This document shows, one piece after another, positions 42,107-54,400 of a DNA stretch of 64,000 nucleotides. Below the pieces are notes generated by a model, which was given only the letters and a program-made list of their open reading frames with translations, had not been told where the DNA came from and did not search any database. Origin of the DNA: Thamnidium elegans (lineage: Eukaryota; Mucoromycota; Mucoromycetes; Mucorales; Mucoraceae); NCBI GenBank assembly GCA_025201345.1, contig JAIXMG010000020.1:248001-312000 (forward strand). The letters are read 5' to 3'. Within the stretch, counting starts at the first letter, position 1. Each line of letters begins with the position of its first letter. A program made the position numbers and the translations under genes.

Positions 42107-43580
42107 ATGATTGAAAAATTCGTAGTTCCGGAATTAGATAAAGAATACTTGGCCTTAAAACTAAATAGTATCAGGTACCCTAATGAATATGAAGACCCTT
42201 CGGTAGGCTGGAAATGTGGTACGCCTTCCTGGGCAGTCAAAGCTATGGTTGAAACCTGGAAAACGACGTACAACTGGGAGACCTCAAGAGCAGAAATAAA
42301 TTCTTGGGGCCACTATAAAACTCTTATTCATGATTTAAATATTCATTTTATTCATGAACCTTCTGCAGATCCAAAAGCTACCGCGATTATTTTAATTCAT
42401 GGTTGGCCTTCTACGTTTTATGAATTTCATAAAATGATTGAACCTTTACGAAACCAGGTAAATAACACTACATATAAAACTTCCCATCCTCTAAAAAGTG
42501 TGTTACATTTTATATAATAAGGCGTTTCATGTGGTCGTACCGAGCTTACCAGGTTATGGTTTTTCGGACGCACCAAAACAACCCGGCGAGGGCACTACTG
42601 CGCAGTTCTCTGAAATAATGCATAAACTAATGGTTAAATTGGGCTACGACAAATACAGTAAGTATGCGTTTTTATTCTAAAAATATATATAATCTTAAAA
42701 AAAAAACTCGGGTATAGTGGTATATGGTACAGATTGGGGAGCTACCATCGGTCAACAAATGAGTCAAAACAACCCGACCCACGCACTTGGATTTCTGACC
42801 ACCATGCCTTCCGCATTCCCGCCTCTACCCACCTTAAGTAATCTACTACATCATCCATTGAAAGTATTCAAGTTCTTGCTTTCACTGGTAGTTGGATTTG
42901 GTAAAGTCTATGGTTCCGAAGCTACCGCACTAGAGACGTTTACATATGCCAATGTGGATGTAAATCAGGACGCTGCATATCGAGCCATTCAATCCGCTCG
43001 CCCTTACACGCTCGCATATGGATTAACCGATAGTCCGGTCGGATTATTGGGCTGGATGTTAGAACCTTATCATGCTTGGACATACCACGCATCTGAAGAA
43101 GCTATTAATTCAATTCCCAATACAGTTACCACGGACGAATTTTTAACTCAAGTTACTCTTTACTGGATGACAAATACAATGGCTTCTTCGTATCGTATTT
43201 ATCATGAATTTTTAACTGAAATCAAAACTTTTAAACCGACCAAATTTACGGTTCCTTTTGCTGTTTCTTACTTTAAAAAGGAAGCGGTTAAAGTAAAGAA
43301 AATGATTTTAATAACGAATTAAAACTAAATGTTTTTTTATATAGTTGCCTCAAGAATGGATAGAAATAAGTGCTAGTAACTTGGTACAGTTTAAAAATCA
43401 TGACAAGGTAATTAAAATAAAAGAGAAGAAAAGAGTTTCAACTTAACAAAAAAAAAAAAAAAAAAAAAAAATGTATAGGGTGGTCATTTTCCTGCTCTTG
43501 AACAGACTGATCTACTATTGGAAGACATTCTTGAATTCCGTTTTACTCTTAATAAAAACTCACAAAAGAAAGATATTTAA
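42107..43580 (+). CDS. Epoxide hydrolase, microsomal-type (EHN plus alpha/beta hydrolase)
   Basis: Exons 42107-42457, 42522-42657, 42718-43292, 43345-43407 and 43479-43580; 408 aa. The N-terminal EHN region (residues about 1-100, FVVPELDKEYLALKLNSIRY) precedes the alpha/beta hydrolase core. IILIHGWPSTFYEFHKMI gives the HGWP oxyanion loop, VVVPSLPGYGFSDAPKQPG the next strand, and YGTDWGATIGQQ the nucleophile Asp. GGHFPALEQ at the C-terminus supplies the catalytic His. This order matches EPHX1-like epoxide hydrolases, which open epoxides to diols. No signal anchor precedes EHN at the chosen ATG; a longer reading frame upstream begins with a non-ATG codon. Introns of 49-71 nt. Confidence 0.92.
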
Positions 43581-44021
43581 TTATTACTCAATAAAGTACT
43601 ACTACTTAAAATCCAAGTCCTGACTTTAGCTTGAAATACTATTGTGTTACGGTATTTCTACAATATTACATTTGATTATCACAGGAGGAAGGGAGGGTAA
43701 TCGTATATCCTGTTTACCCTTAAAACCTCTTTATTTTAAGCTTTAGCAGTAGCTAAATCAATTGTTTAAATTGATTTATTTATTCGCAGCGATTATGTTC
43801 TCCTTTTATATATATATATATATGTTTCAGTTTACCTTTCTCCTGTTTGTCTTCAACTGTAATTTGAGCAATAGACATAAAGGTAAAAAAAAAGGGGGGG
43901 GGGCACGATATTCTAGAATTGTACTACACAGTCATTTTATTTTTTTTGTGTTAATGGGAATATAATTATTTTTTGAAGAAAAAAAAAAGGGAGGAAGGGG
44001 GGTATTATTACTATCTTATTA
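43581..44021. other. Convergent intergenic region
   Basis: 3' ends of the epoxide hydrolase and Rab genes face each other. Contains a TA run near 43807-43820 and G-runs at 43894-43902 and 43989-44001. No gene. Confidence 0.5.
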
Positions 44022-44728
44022 TCAACACGCACAGCTACTATATTTACGAGCTTCGTTACTAGTAGGTGAACCCAATTCAATTGCTTGTCCACGCATAATC
44101 TCTGCTCTTTTATCATCCATTGTAGTTAATTTACTCGATATTTTATCAAATATATTAAAAATCAAACTCTCAAACGCTTTTTCGACATTGATACTTTCCA
44201 AAGCACTTGTTTCCATAAACATCAGCCCATTTGATTCAGCGTAATCCATTGCTTCTTGTTGACTTACTTTACGATTCGATTCTAAATCTGATTTATTTCC
44301 AATCAACATAATAATGCTGTCTGGGTGTGCTTCATTAATTTTCAATTCATTTAGCCATCGAGATATACTAGTAAATGATTCTCGTTTGGTTATATCATAT
44401 ACAAGTAATGCCCCTACTGAGCCACGATAATATCTATATATGAAAAATGAATATCTAACTTTTTGCCTTTGGAGAAATATATAATTTACCTTTTTGTAAT
44501 AGAACGATATCTTTCTTGTCCTGCTGTATCCCATATTTGAGCTCGAACTCTTTTATTCTTTACCACCATATTTTTTATAGTCAAGTCTAACCCGATCGTA
44601 CTTTTAGAAGCAAAGTCAAACGTGTCATGAACAAACCGACTCATCAAGTTTGTCTTACCAACACCAGAGTCTCCTACTACCACCAACTTAAACACGTAGT
44701 CATAAGAGTTTTCATCTTCCACGTTCAT
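44022..44728 (-). CDS. Rab GTPase, Rab11/Ypt31-like
   Basis: Exons 44490-44728 and 44022-44433, intron 56 nt; 216 aa. Guanine-nucleotide motifs are complete: GDSGVGKT (P-loop), [11 protein letters not shown] (switch I Thr), [13 protein letters not shown] (switch II, catalytic Gln), GNKSDL and [25 protein letters not shown] and WLNELK are close to Rab11 ([22 protein letters not shown]). It ends in SSCAC, a double-cysteine signal for geranylgeranylation. Rab11/Ypt31 proteins direct secretory and recycling traffic at the trans-Golgi and toward hyphal tips. LDLT instead of the common VEFA after switch I is unusual, so it may be a divergent paralogue rather than the main Ypt31. Confidence 0.9.
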
Positions 44729-45430
44729 ATTCTTACAGAAAAATAATAACGAGCGAGAAAGAAAGAGTGAAAAAAAAATAACAAATAGCTATGCTAAAAT
44801 AGAGTAGTTTGTATTCATTATGCATGTGCTTTTCTTGGTCACACTTTTTAGAAACAGAAAAAATAAGGACTGCTAACAAATAGTTAACTTTTTATTTGGG
44901 ATCAAGATAATAGTAACTGGTATGATTTATTTTTGATTTTTGTTTATTTCTTACGTGTAATACGCTCAGACCAATTAAATGTCTAGATAACAAAAGTAGT
45001 TTTGTTTCAGTATTATCGAGAAATCTATTGTAGTAACGACTTCTCCTAAAAAAGAATAATAATGAAACACTGAAAAGATACTCCTAAACGATTACACATT
45101 TATTATATTTATTTGAGTTTATATAAATAGAGTGAATATCGACTCTGTATCATATAAACTCAGTAAATTAATTGAAATTGTCGTCGTTTGATGTTGTCAG
45201 AGCACCATGCATCTTGCATGTCCTCTAACCAAATTACTCTTACTTTATGTAAGCGACTAGAACAAAATACATGTTTTGGTGGCTATTTTTAAAGTTTGGT
45301 GGTACATTAAGCTACAAAAGGTCTTGCCTGTCATTTAACTGTAGTCAGTTTTACTTCCCCCCTTATTTTTCTCTTTTCTCTTTTTCTCTTTACATATATA
45401 TTAAAACAATAAAAAAAAAAACTCATGTAA
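44729..45430. other. Divergent intergenic region
   Basis: Promoter region between the Rab (-) and mucin (+) genes. AT-rich, with pyrimidine runs near 45355-45395. No ORF or RNA gene supported. Confidence 0.5.
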
Positions 45431-46444
45431 ATGAATAAACACAATGCTCATTACAACATGTTGAATTATGTTTATACTTTACCAATTTTACTCTTTTTAA
45501 CTGTCTTACTCTTGGTTTCAGTTCAAGCTTCAACACCAAATGTAAGTTCCCTCCCTAGTAAAGTTATATATGACCCAGTTTTTTAATTAAAAGCTCATTA
45601 CTAAAAACAGATGAAATCAACAATGAATATAAAGTCTTTTGAATCTCCTATTACTCTTGGCGAATCAATCCAGTACAGTAAAAGAGCTTTGTTTGACGAT
45701 TCTACCAATAACATTCATGTTACACCCACTACCATACAAGTAACGAAACCAGAGAAATCATCTTCTGCATCAGGATCAACCAATAATCACAAAAAGAATA
45801 TTGAGAACACAATTAACTCTAGTAAACAAACCAAATCAGCTACCTCCGCGACCAATTCAACCAAAACTACATCCACTATCAATCATGCCGTAACCACAAC
45901 TCAACAACATGGCACAAGCCGATCTAGTCCTAGTGTAACAACAGACCACATTAATGTAACCACTAAAAACAAGAAGACAATAACTTCTGTAGAAACAACT
46001 AAGCCAAAAACTACAGAATATTCACAAAAAACGAACCCCTCTACATCTGCTAACAAAAAAACTACTACTCCCCGTATGAATTGATTTAAAATAATAGTAT
46101 ACTTTTTTTATTTAATACGTGATATTAATATAATCTTTTAAATTAGCAGCTACAAAATCAGATGGCAATTTAACGGAACCACAAAATACTACTTCCTCCC
46201 ACGAGACACCTAAAACTACAACTGTACATGTCACTTCTACTATCGATAAGACATCTACAACAACTCAAAAGCATACAGAAACAACATCAACTATTACTTC
46301 TTTGAAAGAAAATAAACCGATCGAAACAACAGAAACCAGAAAGTTTTCATTTACAGTTACACCTACACCTACCGAATCTAAGGTTTCAACAAAACCTGTA
46401 TCGGATAAACTTACCGCTCTAGAAAGTGCCTCAACGGAATACCT

Positions 46445-46480
<36 letters not shown>

Positions 46481-49400
46481 CAAGTCATCTACGGCAACTC
46501 ATTCCGAGCGTTCATCTATACCAACCAGTAGTTCAATCACACCCACATTTACTAGTGGAAACCCAACTCGTACAAACAAAATTACAAGTAGCACAAATAA
46601 CGATAAATTAACAACTACTATTACTAACAAAAATTCACTACCAGATGCAGGTAAACCCCCCATTCAAATCTATTTTTTTTTTTTATATACGTGTATTAAA
46701 CTCAATAGTAGGTACATTATCTACAAAATATAGTCATACAACCACAAAGACTTTGGCATCAAGCCCAATGAGTAAGACAACTTTATCAACTGCTAGTTCA
46801 GAGGAAACAAGTGCTTCATATACTACTACTTCCGAGAAGAAAACGACTCCGACATCAAAATTACATACCACGTTAACTTCTAGTCCAAAAAATAATCACA
46901 CCTCTACTACTACGAGAATAAATACAAACAATACAAACACAACCACTGCAACAACAGTTTTATCAACTACTTTGGGAAAGTCCAGCTCATCTGTAGTCAC
47001 AAAAACTTCAACATTGACAGCTTTGAAAACCACCAGTATTTTGACACCCTTCACTAAAAACACAACCATTTTATCTACAACTACCGATAGATCCGTACCA
47101 ACAAGTACTATATTAGAGCCATTAGGATCCTCTATAGATGATGTATCTACGAGCACTATGACTTCTGGAAAAATGGAAAGTACTAAATCCTCCGTTATCA
47201 CTTCTACAGCAAGTAGCTCTTCTACAAAAAGTAGCTCTTCTACAAAAAGTAGCTCTTCTACAAAGAGTAGTTTTACAACAATTCGTTCTTCTATAACGGG
47301 TAGCTCTTCTCCGGCTATAACTGGTAATTCTACTATGACTGAAATTTCTGCTGGTACAGAAAGCACCACTTCAACAAAAAGTTCTACAATTACTAAAGGT
47401 CCTACTACTACCGATGGTCCTACTACTACCGAAGGTCCTACTACTACCGAAGGTCCTACTACTACCGAAGGTCCTACTACTACCGAAGGTCCTACTACTA
47501 CCGAAGGTCCTACTATTACTAAAGTCTCTACTATTACCGAAGGTTCTACATCTACTACAAATTCTACTGCTACTGATATGTCTACCGCAACTGAAAGTTC
47601 TACTTCTACTGAAAACTCTATTGACACTGAAAGTTCTACTTCTATTAAGAGCTCTAACGCTACACAAATTACTGCCACAAAAAATTCAACTTTATCTGGT
47701 AACTTTACTACGTCTGGAAGGCATACACCATCAGTATGGTCTTCTATAACCACTAGTTTTTCTAGAACTGCCAGTCCTACTCCTACCAAAATATCCAATA
47801 CGAAAAGTCTTGAAACAACTACAAGTAGCAATTCTACTATACTGACTACTCCTGTCACTGCAAACCGTACCACTACTACTATTACAAAAAGTATAGATAC
47901 CGGTTATGATACAGAAGGTTCTTCGAACCCTACTACTACTTACTCGGCAACTTTTCTGCGTCCAACTAGTATTGCTATCGCTAGTACTCTTTCAAACTCT
48001 AGCAGTGCTACTACAACTAGAAGAAATACTCCTACTGCTAGTCCTTTATCTATATCTCAAAATCCTACAAGAACAAGTACTAGTTTTGCATCTAAATCTA
48101 CGTTGACAAAGTCCTTCACTTTAAGTTATGTTAATGCGTCTGTAATAACCACTATTATAGCTACTAGCAGTAATGTCACTACGATTGTTGGTGCTGGCAC
48201 AACTAGACCCACTCGAACAAAAAGTGTTGGGCATTTTAGTACAACAGAATACCCCGTTATGACAACAAATAGTACTACAATATCTAATACTACTAACGTT
48301 CCATTAACTACGACTCATAATCCATCAATTACGACTGAGATTATAACGGCTACAACTGAGGTTCTGGCGAGTACAACCGAGGCGCCTTCAACTACGACCG
48401 AAATTCCAGAGACCACGATAGAGGCCCCGACTACAACGGCCACAACTACTACTACTACAACCACAACGGAAAGCCCAACACCTAAACCCTACGACGGTTA
48501 TTCAGACGACGGTTCTGACGATGGCGATGACGGTGATGATGAAGACGAAGATGAAGGTAATGATTATGGAGAGTGGCAAGGCGACTCAGACTCTACCAGT
48601 TCTAGTACATACAAGTATCAAACCTTGTCATGGCTAACCGAGACGTTTTACTACAATACTGGCGCCGAAACAGCGACTACTACTACAGAAACAACCATAA
48701 CATCTACAGATAGTCCCACACCCACAGATAATCCCACGCCGATAATCACCAATCCGACCACTACAACCGGTAGCTCTAAAACAGATCAAATCACAACAAT
48801 AACGTCAACAACTGCGACTGCTATTGCGACAGATACAAGTGGAGACACAGATGAAGACACTGACGAAGATACCGATGAAGAGCTGAAATCGACTTCTACT
48901 GAAGAATCTAGTTCCACTTCTTCTGAAGATGAGTCCGAAACATCATTTGCAGATATTAGTATATCAGCACAATTCATTACTCCTAACGAAAATATGTTTT
49001 CTTTCGGTAAGGAAAAATTTCATATATATGTATACAGCGTGTGTTCATTCTTTTGTAACAATAGATGACAGTGACCTTACTTATATCAAACTTAACGGAA
49101 TCTCATACGACGTACTAATTGAAGACGTTATCACAACTGCAGCACTAGTTCAAGAACTACCTGTACTTATAAGTTATTCACTTGGAGTAAGACCTAGCGA
49201 TGTCATGGTTGTTTCACTTACCAGAAGTACATTAAACGAAACTCGAGCTGACGCGGCTGGAACACCGATGGAATGCGTTATAGCGTCAATAGGTATTCCT
49301 AAGGGAATGATTGACCAACTTCAAGCCGTAATCGATACACATAATAGTTCCTTGTATTCAACCAGAAGTAATATACCGTCTTTTATCGATAAAGCTTATC

Positions 49401-49791
49401 CTATTACTAGTAAATTAGGTAAACTACTTTTTTTTTTTAAAAAAAAAATGAAACTAAAATTTTTATTTATATAGGTATTGGCAAACTATCTCCTGTACCA
49501 AACGTTACAGACCCTAACCAACCCAATCAAGAAACCTCTACTTCTACAGACACTGGAGTACTTTCCAAAACCAGTATAATTGGTATATGTGTAGGAGTAG
49601 GTATCAGTGTCTACGCAGCAGTAACCATAGCCGGCGTTTTCTACTACCGCAAACGTAAAGCGATCAAGGACAAAATAGCTCAGGAACAACATGTGATGTT
49701 TGCCGATAGTATATCTTCACCTATTATGCAAAGTAACTCATTAGGTTTTGTACCTGCACCATATAGACATCCTCCTACTTTACATTATTAA
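45431..49791 (+). CDS. Signalling-mucin-like membrane protein (Msb2-type layout)
   Basis: Exons 45431-45541, 45611-46073, 46150-46650, 46712-49006, 49065-49418 and 49475-49791; about 1,346 aa. A signal peptide (YTLPILLFLTVLLLVSVQAS) leads into roughly 1,000 Ser/Thr-rich residues, including seven tandem GPTTTE-type repeats and SSSTKS repeats, then acidic patches (SDDGSDDGDDGDDEDEDEG, DTDEDTDEDTDEE). A folded region before the membrane (about 1125-1240, DDSDLTYIKLNGISYDVLIE ... ELPVLISYSLGVRPSDVMV) is followed by one transmembrane helix (about 1276-1299, IIGICVGVGISVYAAVTIAG) and a short basic tail. Heavy O-glycosylation is expected. This is the Msb2/Hkr1 layout that feeds Cdc42 and MAP-kinase pathways; function inferred from layout. 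Introns 2 and 3 end in NAGNAG acceptors. Confidence 0.78.
47398..47523 (+). repeat. Seven-copy 18-bp coding minisatellite
   Basis: Seven tandem copies of an 18-nt unit (GGTCCTACTACTACCGAA and variants) encode GPTTTE/GPTTTD/GPTITK repeats inside the mucin domain. Copies 2-6 are identical, pointing to recent slippage or unequal exchange. Confidence 0.95.
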
Positions 49792-49830
49792 AATCCCTTA
49801 TTGTACATATCATTAAATTTTATATTATAA

Positions 49831-50211
49831 CCTTGTTATGTAGCGCACACTTACACGCGCGATGGGCACTACCTCAATTTTATTAAGAAAACTTCAGATC
49901 AAATGGATAAATATCCTGAAATAAAAGGGTTCTATCTTGTTATGGATAATTCTCCTATTCATGGTCAGAGCAACGGTGATATTGACAAAATAATTGTGTC
50001 TAGACGTTATAAGTGTGTGTACCTTCCAGAACTTAACTCTATTGAGCAGTTCTGGGCGATAATTAAGAGTAAAGTTAGAAGAAGTCAGTTTGGAAATACT
50101 GAAGATCTGAAGACCAGGATCAACGAAGTTTGTAATGAAATGCCTTTCAAACATCTCAAAGGCTTTGTTAGACGCTCCTTCCATACGTTTGAACGAGGAA
50201 CATATATATGA
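49831..50211 (+). pseudogene. C-terminal remnant of a DDE (IS630/Tc1-like) transposase
   Basis: An open frame from about 49831 to the stop at 50209-50211 encodes the transposase end: KGFYLVMDNSPIHG holds the second catalytic Asp (MDN) and LNSIEQFWAIIKSKV the final Glu. Family members usually read YLPPYSPELNPIEQFW; here CVYLPELNSIEQFW lacks four residues of the PYSP loop. The N-terminal half (DNA-binding domain and first Asp) is absent, so the element is dead. It lies between the mucin and p24 genes. Confidence 0.8.
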
Positions 50212-50227
50212 AAAAACTTAATAAAAC

Positions 50228-50289
50228 ATAAACGCAAATTGGCCAATAACGAACCCGCAAAAAAAATATAAACGCAAATTGGAACCCGC
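50228..50289. repeat. Short direct repeats beside the transposase remnant
   Basis: ATAAACGCAAATTGG occurs at 50228-50242 and again at 50268-50282, each followed by GAACCCGC (50251-50258 and 50282-50289). They may belong to the end of the decayed element. Confidence 0.7.
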
Positions 50290-50376
50290 CATTTTTTTTA
50301 TTTATTTTTTTAAATAGCCCTTCGACCTACTTTTCTTCTTTTTTTTTTTTACGTGTCAAGATCAATATATTTCAAG

Positions 50377-51103
50377 ATGAGCCTTCGTACATCTATGTTC
50401 ACTTTAGTGACCAGTTTAATTCTCGGTTTATTCATGTTACCATCTGTAGTTAAAGCTACTGCTTTAACATACAACATTGGCGCCAACGAAAAAGCTTGTT
50501 TTTACATCATGAACGATAAACCCGGCAAGAAAGTTGGTTTCTATTTTGCTGTAGGTAGTTTTTAACATATTTTTGAAAAAATAAAGAAGGTCTTACAGGT
50601 TTACATATACATATACATAGGTGCAACAAGGTGGCTCATTTGATATTGACTACGAAGTATTAGCACCAAACGGCGATTCTATTTTGAAGGGAGGACAAGA
50701 AAAACAAGGCGATTTTGTATTCACTGCCAATTATTTTGGAGAATATGCTTTCTGTTTTTCCAATGATATGTCTACATTTGCTGATAAATTGATTGATTTC
50801 GAGATTGCGGTCGAAAATGAAGCCCGTCCTCAATTTACAAAAGATGCCGATGGTAAAGAACAACCTGAAACACTTAGTGAAATGGAAGAATCCCTTTTAA
50901 GAATTTCTAGTTCCATCACAAATATTGCTCGTACCCAAAAGTATTTTCGTACCAGAGAAAACCGTAATTATTCAACTGTCACTTCTACTATCAGTAGAAT
51001 CTTTTGGTTTGCTTCTTTGGAAAGTTTGGCTATTATCGCAATGGCTTGTTTCCAAGTATTTGTTATCAAGAGCTTCTTTAGTACTAAGAGAGGTGGTGTT
51101 TAA
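50377..51103 (+). CDS. p24/TMED family cargo receptor
   Basis: Exons 50377-50550 and 50621-51103; 218 aa. Signal peptide (MFTLVTSLILGLFMLPSVVKA) followed by a GOLD domain with the two family cysteines (ANEKACFYIMND and GEYAFCFSNDM), a coiled-coil (SEMEESLLRISSSITNIART, RTRENRN) and a C-terminal membrane segment (WFASLESLAIIAMACFQVFV). The short cytosolic tail IKSFFSTKRGGV carries the FF-type COPII signal and a weak basic COPI signal. p24 proteins cycle between ER and Golgi and sort GPI-anchored and other cargo. The start at 50377 is preferred; an in-frame upstream codon is not ATG. Confidence 0.9.
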
Positions 51104-51418
51104 TAAACTTTTTTTTTTAATGTACAAAAGACCCTTTATTGTTTGTTATGCTTGTACTTAAGCCTCTTTTTTTTTTTGGTTTATAAAAAGATACCTTGTT
51201 TCATATCCCGAATCACCGTATTTAAAAACTATTTCCTTTTTTCTATCCTTCTCCTTTTTATATTTAATCACTTCACAACAAAAACAACAACAACAACAGC
51301 GAAATAAAAATAAAAATAAAAATAAAAATAAAAATAAAAGCTCATTACAGTTGAATAAGAAACGCTTGCTTGTCATTTATTGGTTACTAAGCAACACAGA
51401 AAAAAAAAAGAAAATACC
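51104..51418. other. Intergenic leader region
   Basis: 315 bp with the p24 3' end, a T-run, the simple repeat at 51302-51339 and A-rich sequence before the next ATG. No other feature. Confidence 0.5.
51302..51339. repeat. (AAAAT)n simple repeat
   Basis: About seven tandem copies of a 6-nt AAAATA-type unit in the short gap between the p24 and UNC80-like genes, about 80 nt upstream of the latter's ATG. Confidence 0.85.
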
Positions 51419-54400
51419 ATGTCTGACCGAGATCATTCATCTCAACAGAGTAACAATAATAAACAACCTCCAATTATCAACACTGTATTAGATAAAAATA
51501 CCAATGAAAAAAAGAAAAAGACTTTAGGTTGGGATAAAGTAAGAGAGACTGTGGGCGAGACAAGTGCTGAAGGAGTTTATTGTGATTCACCAATGTCTTT
51601 AACATCTTCTCCCATTTCTGCCAGAACTATTTCACCTAAACCAGGACAAACTGCACTTAAGAAACAACACTTGAATCCATTTATGCGAAATCAACAAGCA
51701 TCTACATTAGACGTAAGTGGTAGTGAAGGAAAACTCTCACTTGCAAACACCACCTTAATAGCTGCGCAAGCAGCCGGTCTATCAAACTTTAATAGAAACT
51801 TTCGGACACCAGGCCATAAGAACGGTGTTATCTATGCCACTTCCACTGCAGTACAGCAAGATATCTATCGACTTGAACGTGATTTAGATAAACTATTGAT
51901 AAAATCGGATGGCCCATCTCAGTATGCTAGTTTTGCCGATTCGCTATCTTCTCTAGATAGCTCTATTATCTTACCGCTACCCCCTTTACTAGATAGATCA
52001 ATGAATAACACGTTTAGTTCTTCCACTGGTAAAAGACCTGTTTTTCATAGACAATCTGTAGCTGATATGTTTCCAAATAATATATCGGCGTCTGAAGTAG
52101 ATGGTACAATTAATGAGGTTGTGAATTCGGATGCATCCAAGATATCACTTATTATGTCTTCTATTATGGATTCAATGATGAAACATAAAGCTGCAACTAG
52201 ATTACCCTTGACTGCTGAAATTCTAGCAATGTTAGCTGTACCTTTTGATAAATCGCCGCTATTAGGTAAAAAAAAAAAAAGAATATAGTCCTTCATGTAT
52301 ACATTTAAACTCATAATTATTATTAGAATCCGATTGTATGCAAGCATTAGATATGTTTGATTATATTAGAAATAGATTTACAATTTTAGATATCTCTGTA
52401 AGTTTCAATTATTTTATACACTTTTGTCCCTTTCAAAATCTTATTCTAAAATACAGGAACATTTTGAACAAATATTATTTTGTTGTCGATTGTTAGGTTC
52501 AGGCAATTTAAACACAAAGGTAATATACATATATATCATTCTGTATAGACACAATACCAACTCATTTTGGTTTATTAGAAACGTATACTAGATATTTTAA
52601 ACGTTTTACTTCAACCTTGTACTATTACTCCAGGCTTTTTACCCTCAACACCTTCTACATACCACTCGCTTGTTTATACCCTTTCAGATGCTTTAGCAAG
52701 ATTAAATATCGAATCCAAATACGATAAGGATAATATGATGTGTGGATATCCTATCGACCCAGATATAGACCATCACGCCATTTCTGCTGGCATTCTGGAT
52801 ATCCTAGATAACTTGGCCAACGGTTCCTTAATTCCTATTGTAGGTGACTCATGGAAATCTTATTACTTTAAATCCAGCTCTCAAATACCCACCATTATTT
52901 CTAAATTATGTGTTGTCGAATCACTTTTAAAATGCCTTATGGTAGGAGTCTGTGGTCAAACCGATCCATTCCATAGTGCCGATACCTTTACCAATCTCTC
53001 TGAGCGTTATCGTGACAAACTGATCTTTCAAACACTTTTACCACGTTACTGGATTGAACCAGACATTAATGCAAGACCAGCTTATTTCAAAATCATATTT
53101 TTATTGACGGAGTTGGCATGTGACACTTTCTTGACAGCTCGAGTACAAGATTTAAAGACTGACACCGCTATATCCACTTTTTTATTACCTTTGATTATTG
53201 AAAAGCTTTCTCCTTCCAAGCTAGTACCTTACTTGGTCAATAGAAATACTGATGAATCTCAAAAGACGATTACATTAAATGTAATGATGATGTTATTATC
53301 ATTATTATCCGTCTGTAACTTTCAAGAACAACCGCAACAAATACAACCTACCAGTTGTCATTCATCACCCAAAGTCAGTCCACGTCCATCTGTGGCTGAT
53401 TTTTCTAGTATATCCACTAGTGTATATACAGCGGAAGCTATACAAGACCAACAGAGTATATTGAGTTTCAATGTGAATGCAGCAGAAGATGCAGCCATAA
53501 GAAACTTATTAATAACGTTAAAAGGTCATATACTAGAATTTTGGAACTCTGGATACAAGGATTTTATTCTAGCAGGTATAGAATCCATGCTTCAAGACGC
53601 AACTGGCGAAAGAATCGCACGATGTTATCAAAACCTCGTATTCCATATCGACTCTACCATGGCTGAAGAAATTGTTAAAAAGACCTTACCTTGTTTATTT
53701 AAACGTTTAATTGATACTTACCCTCCTGCTATTCCTTTACTCTGCCAAACCTTATATGAAATATCTAAACACCATCGGTCGGCATTTTTTAAACCCGTTG
53801 TTTCTTGTGTTGCCTCTGATGACGAGGATAAAGTCTCAAACCTTTTAAACTTAATCACCTGTTTACGTCGTTACTTATCTGGCGTACAATTTTGGATGCA
53901 AGATGCAGAAATGATTAATGTTCTATTATTAAGTGATGTAGGGCAATCCAAAAAGAAACAAGAAGCCGAATCGTCTTCAAATACTGGTACACAACCCAAC
54001 CTAACAGCACACAGTACTCATCCTGAATCACAATGGGGAAGCACTACATTGGGTCAATGTACTATAGCTTCTGAATTTATGTGGGCAGTGAAAGAAATGC
54101 GTGAACGACAATCAGATCCCCATCGAAATATGGAAGAAGACGAAATAGCTAAAAAATTCTTGATCGATTTAGAAAGAAGGCTATCAGTGTTCTTGACAGC
54201 AAAAGAAAAGGTATCGTTAGTACCAATGCCCTTACGTGTACTTTTATGTAACGTTTTTATTGATATTCGATTCTTTTGTAATACAACGCATCGACCTGGG
54301 TGGCTAACTCGTGTAATTGAATGGGCTACACAGCCGGTTATTTCGACACCTGAACATACATATCAACATATACTTCCTATTATCAACCCAGAAGAATCAC

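Noticed and set aside
46896..47873. Long minus-strand ORF (325 codons) rich in Val/Glu
   Set aside because: It is the antisense of the Ser/Thr-rich mucin repeats; repeated ACT codons make the opposite strand open by composition.
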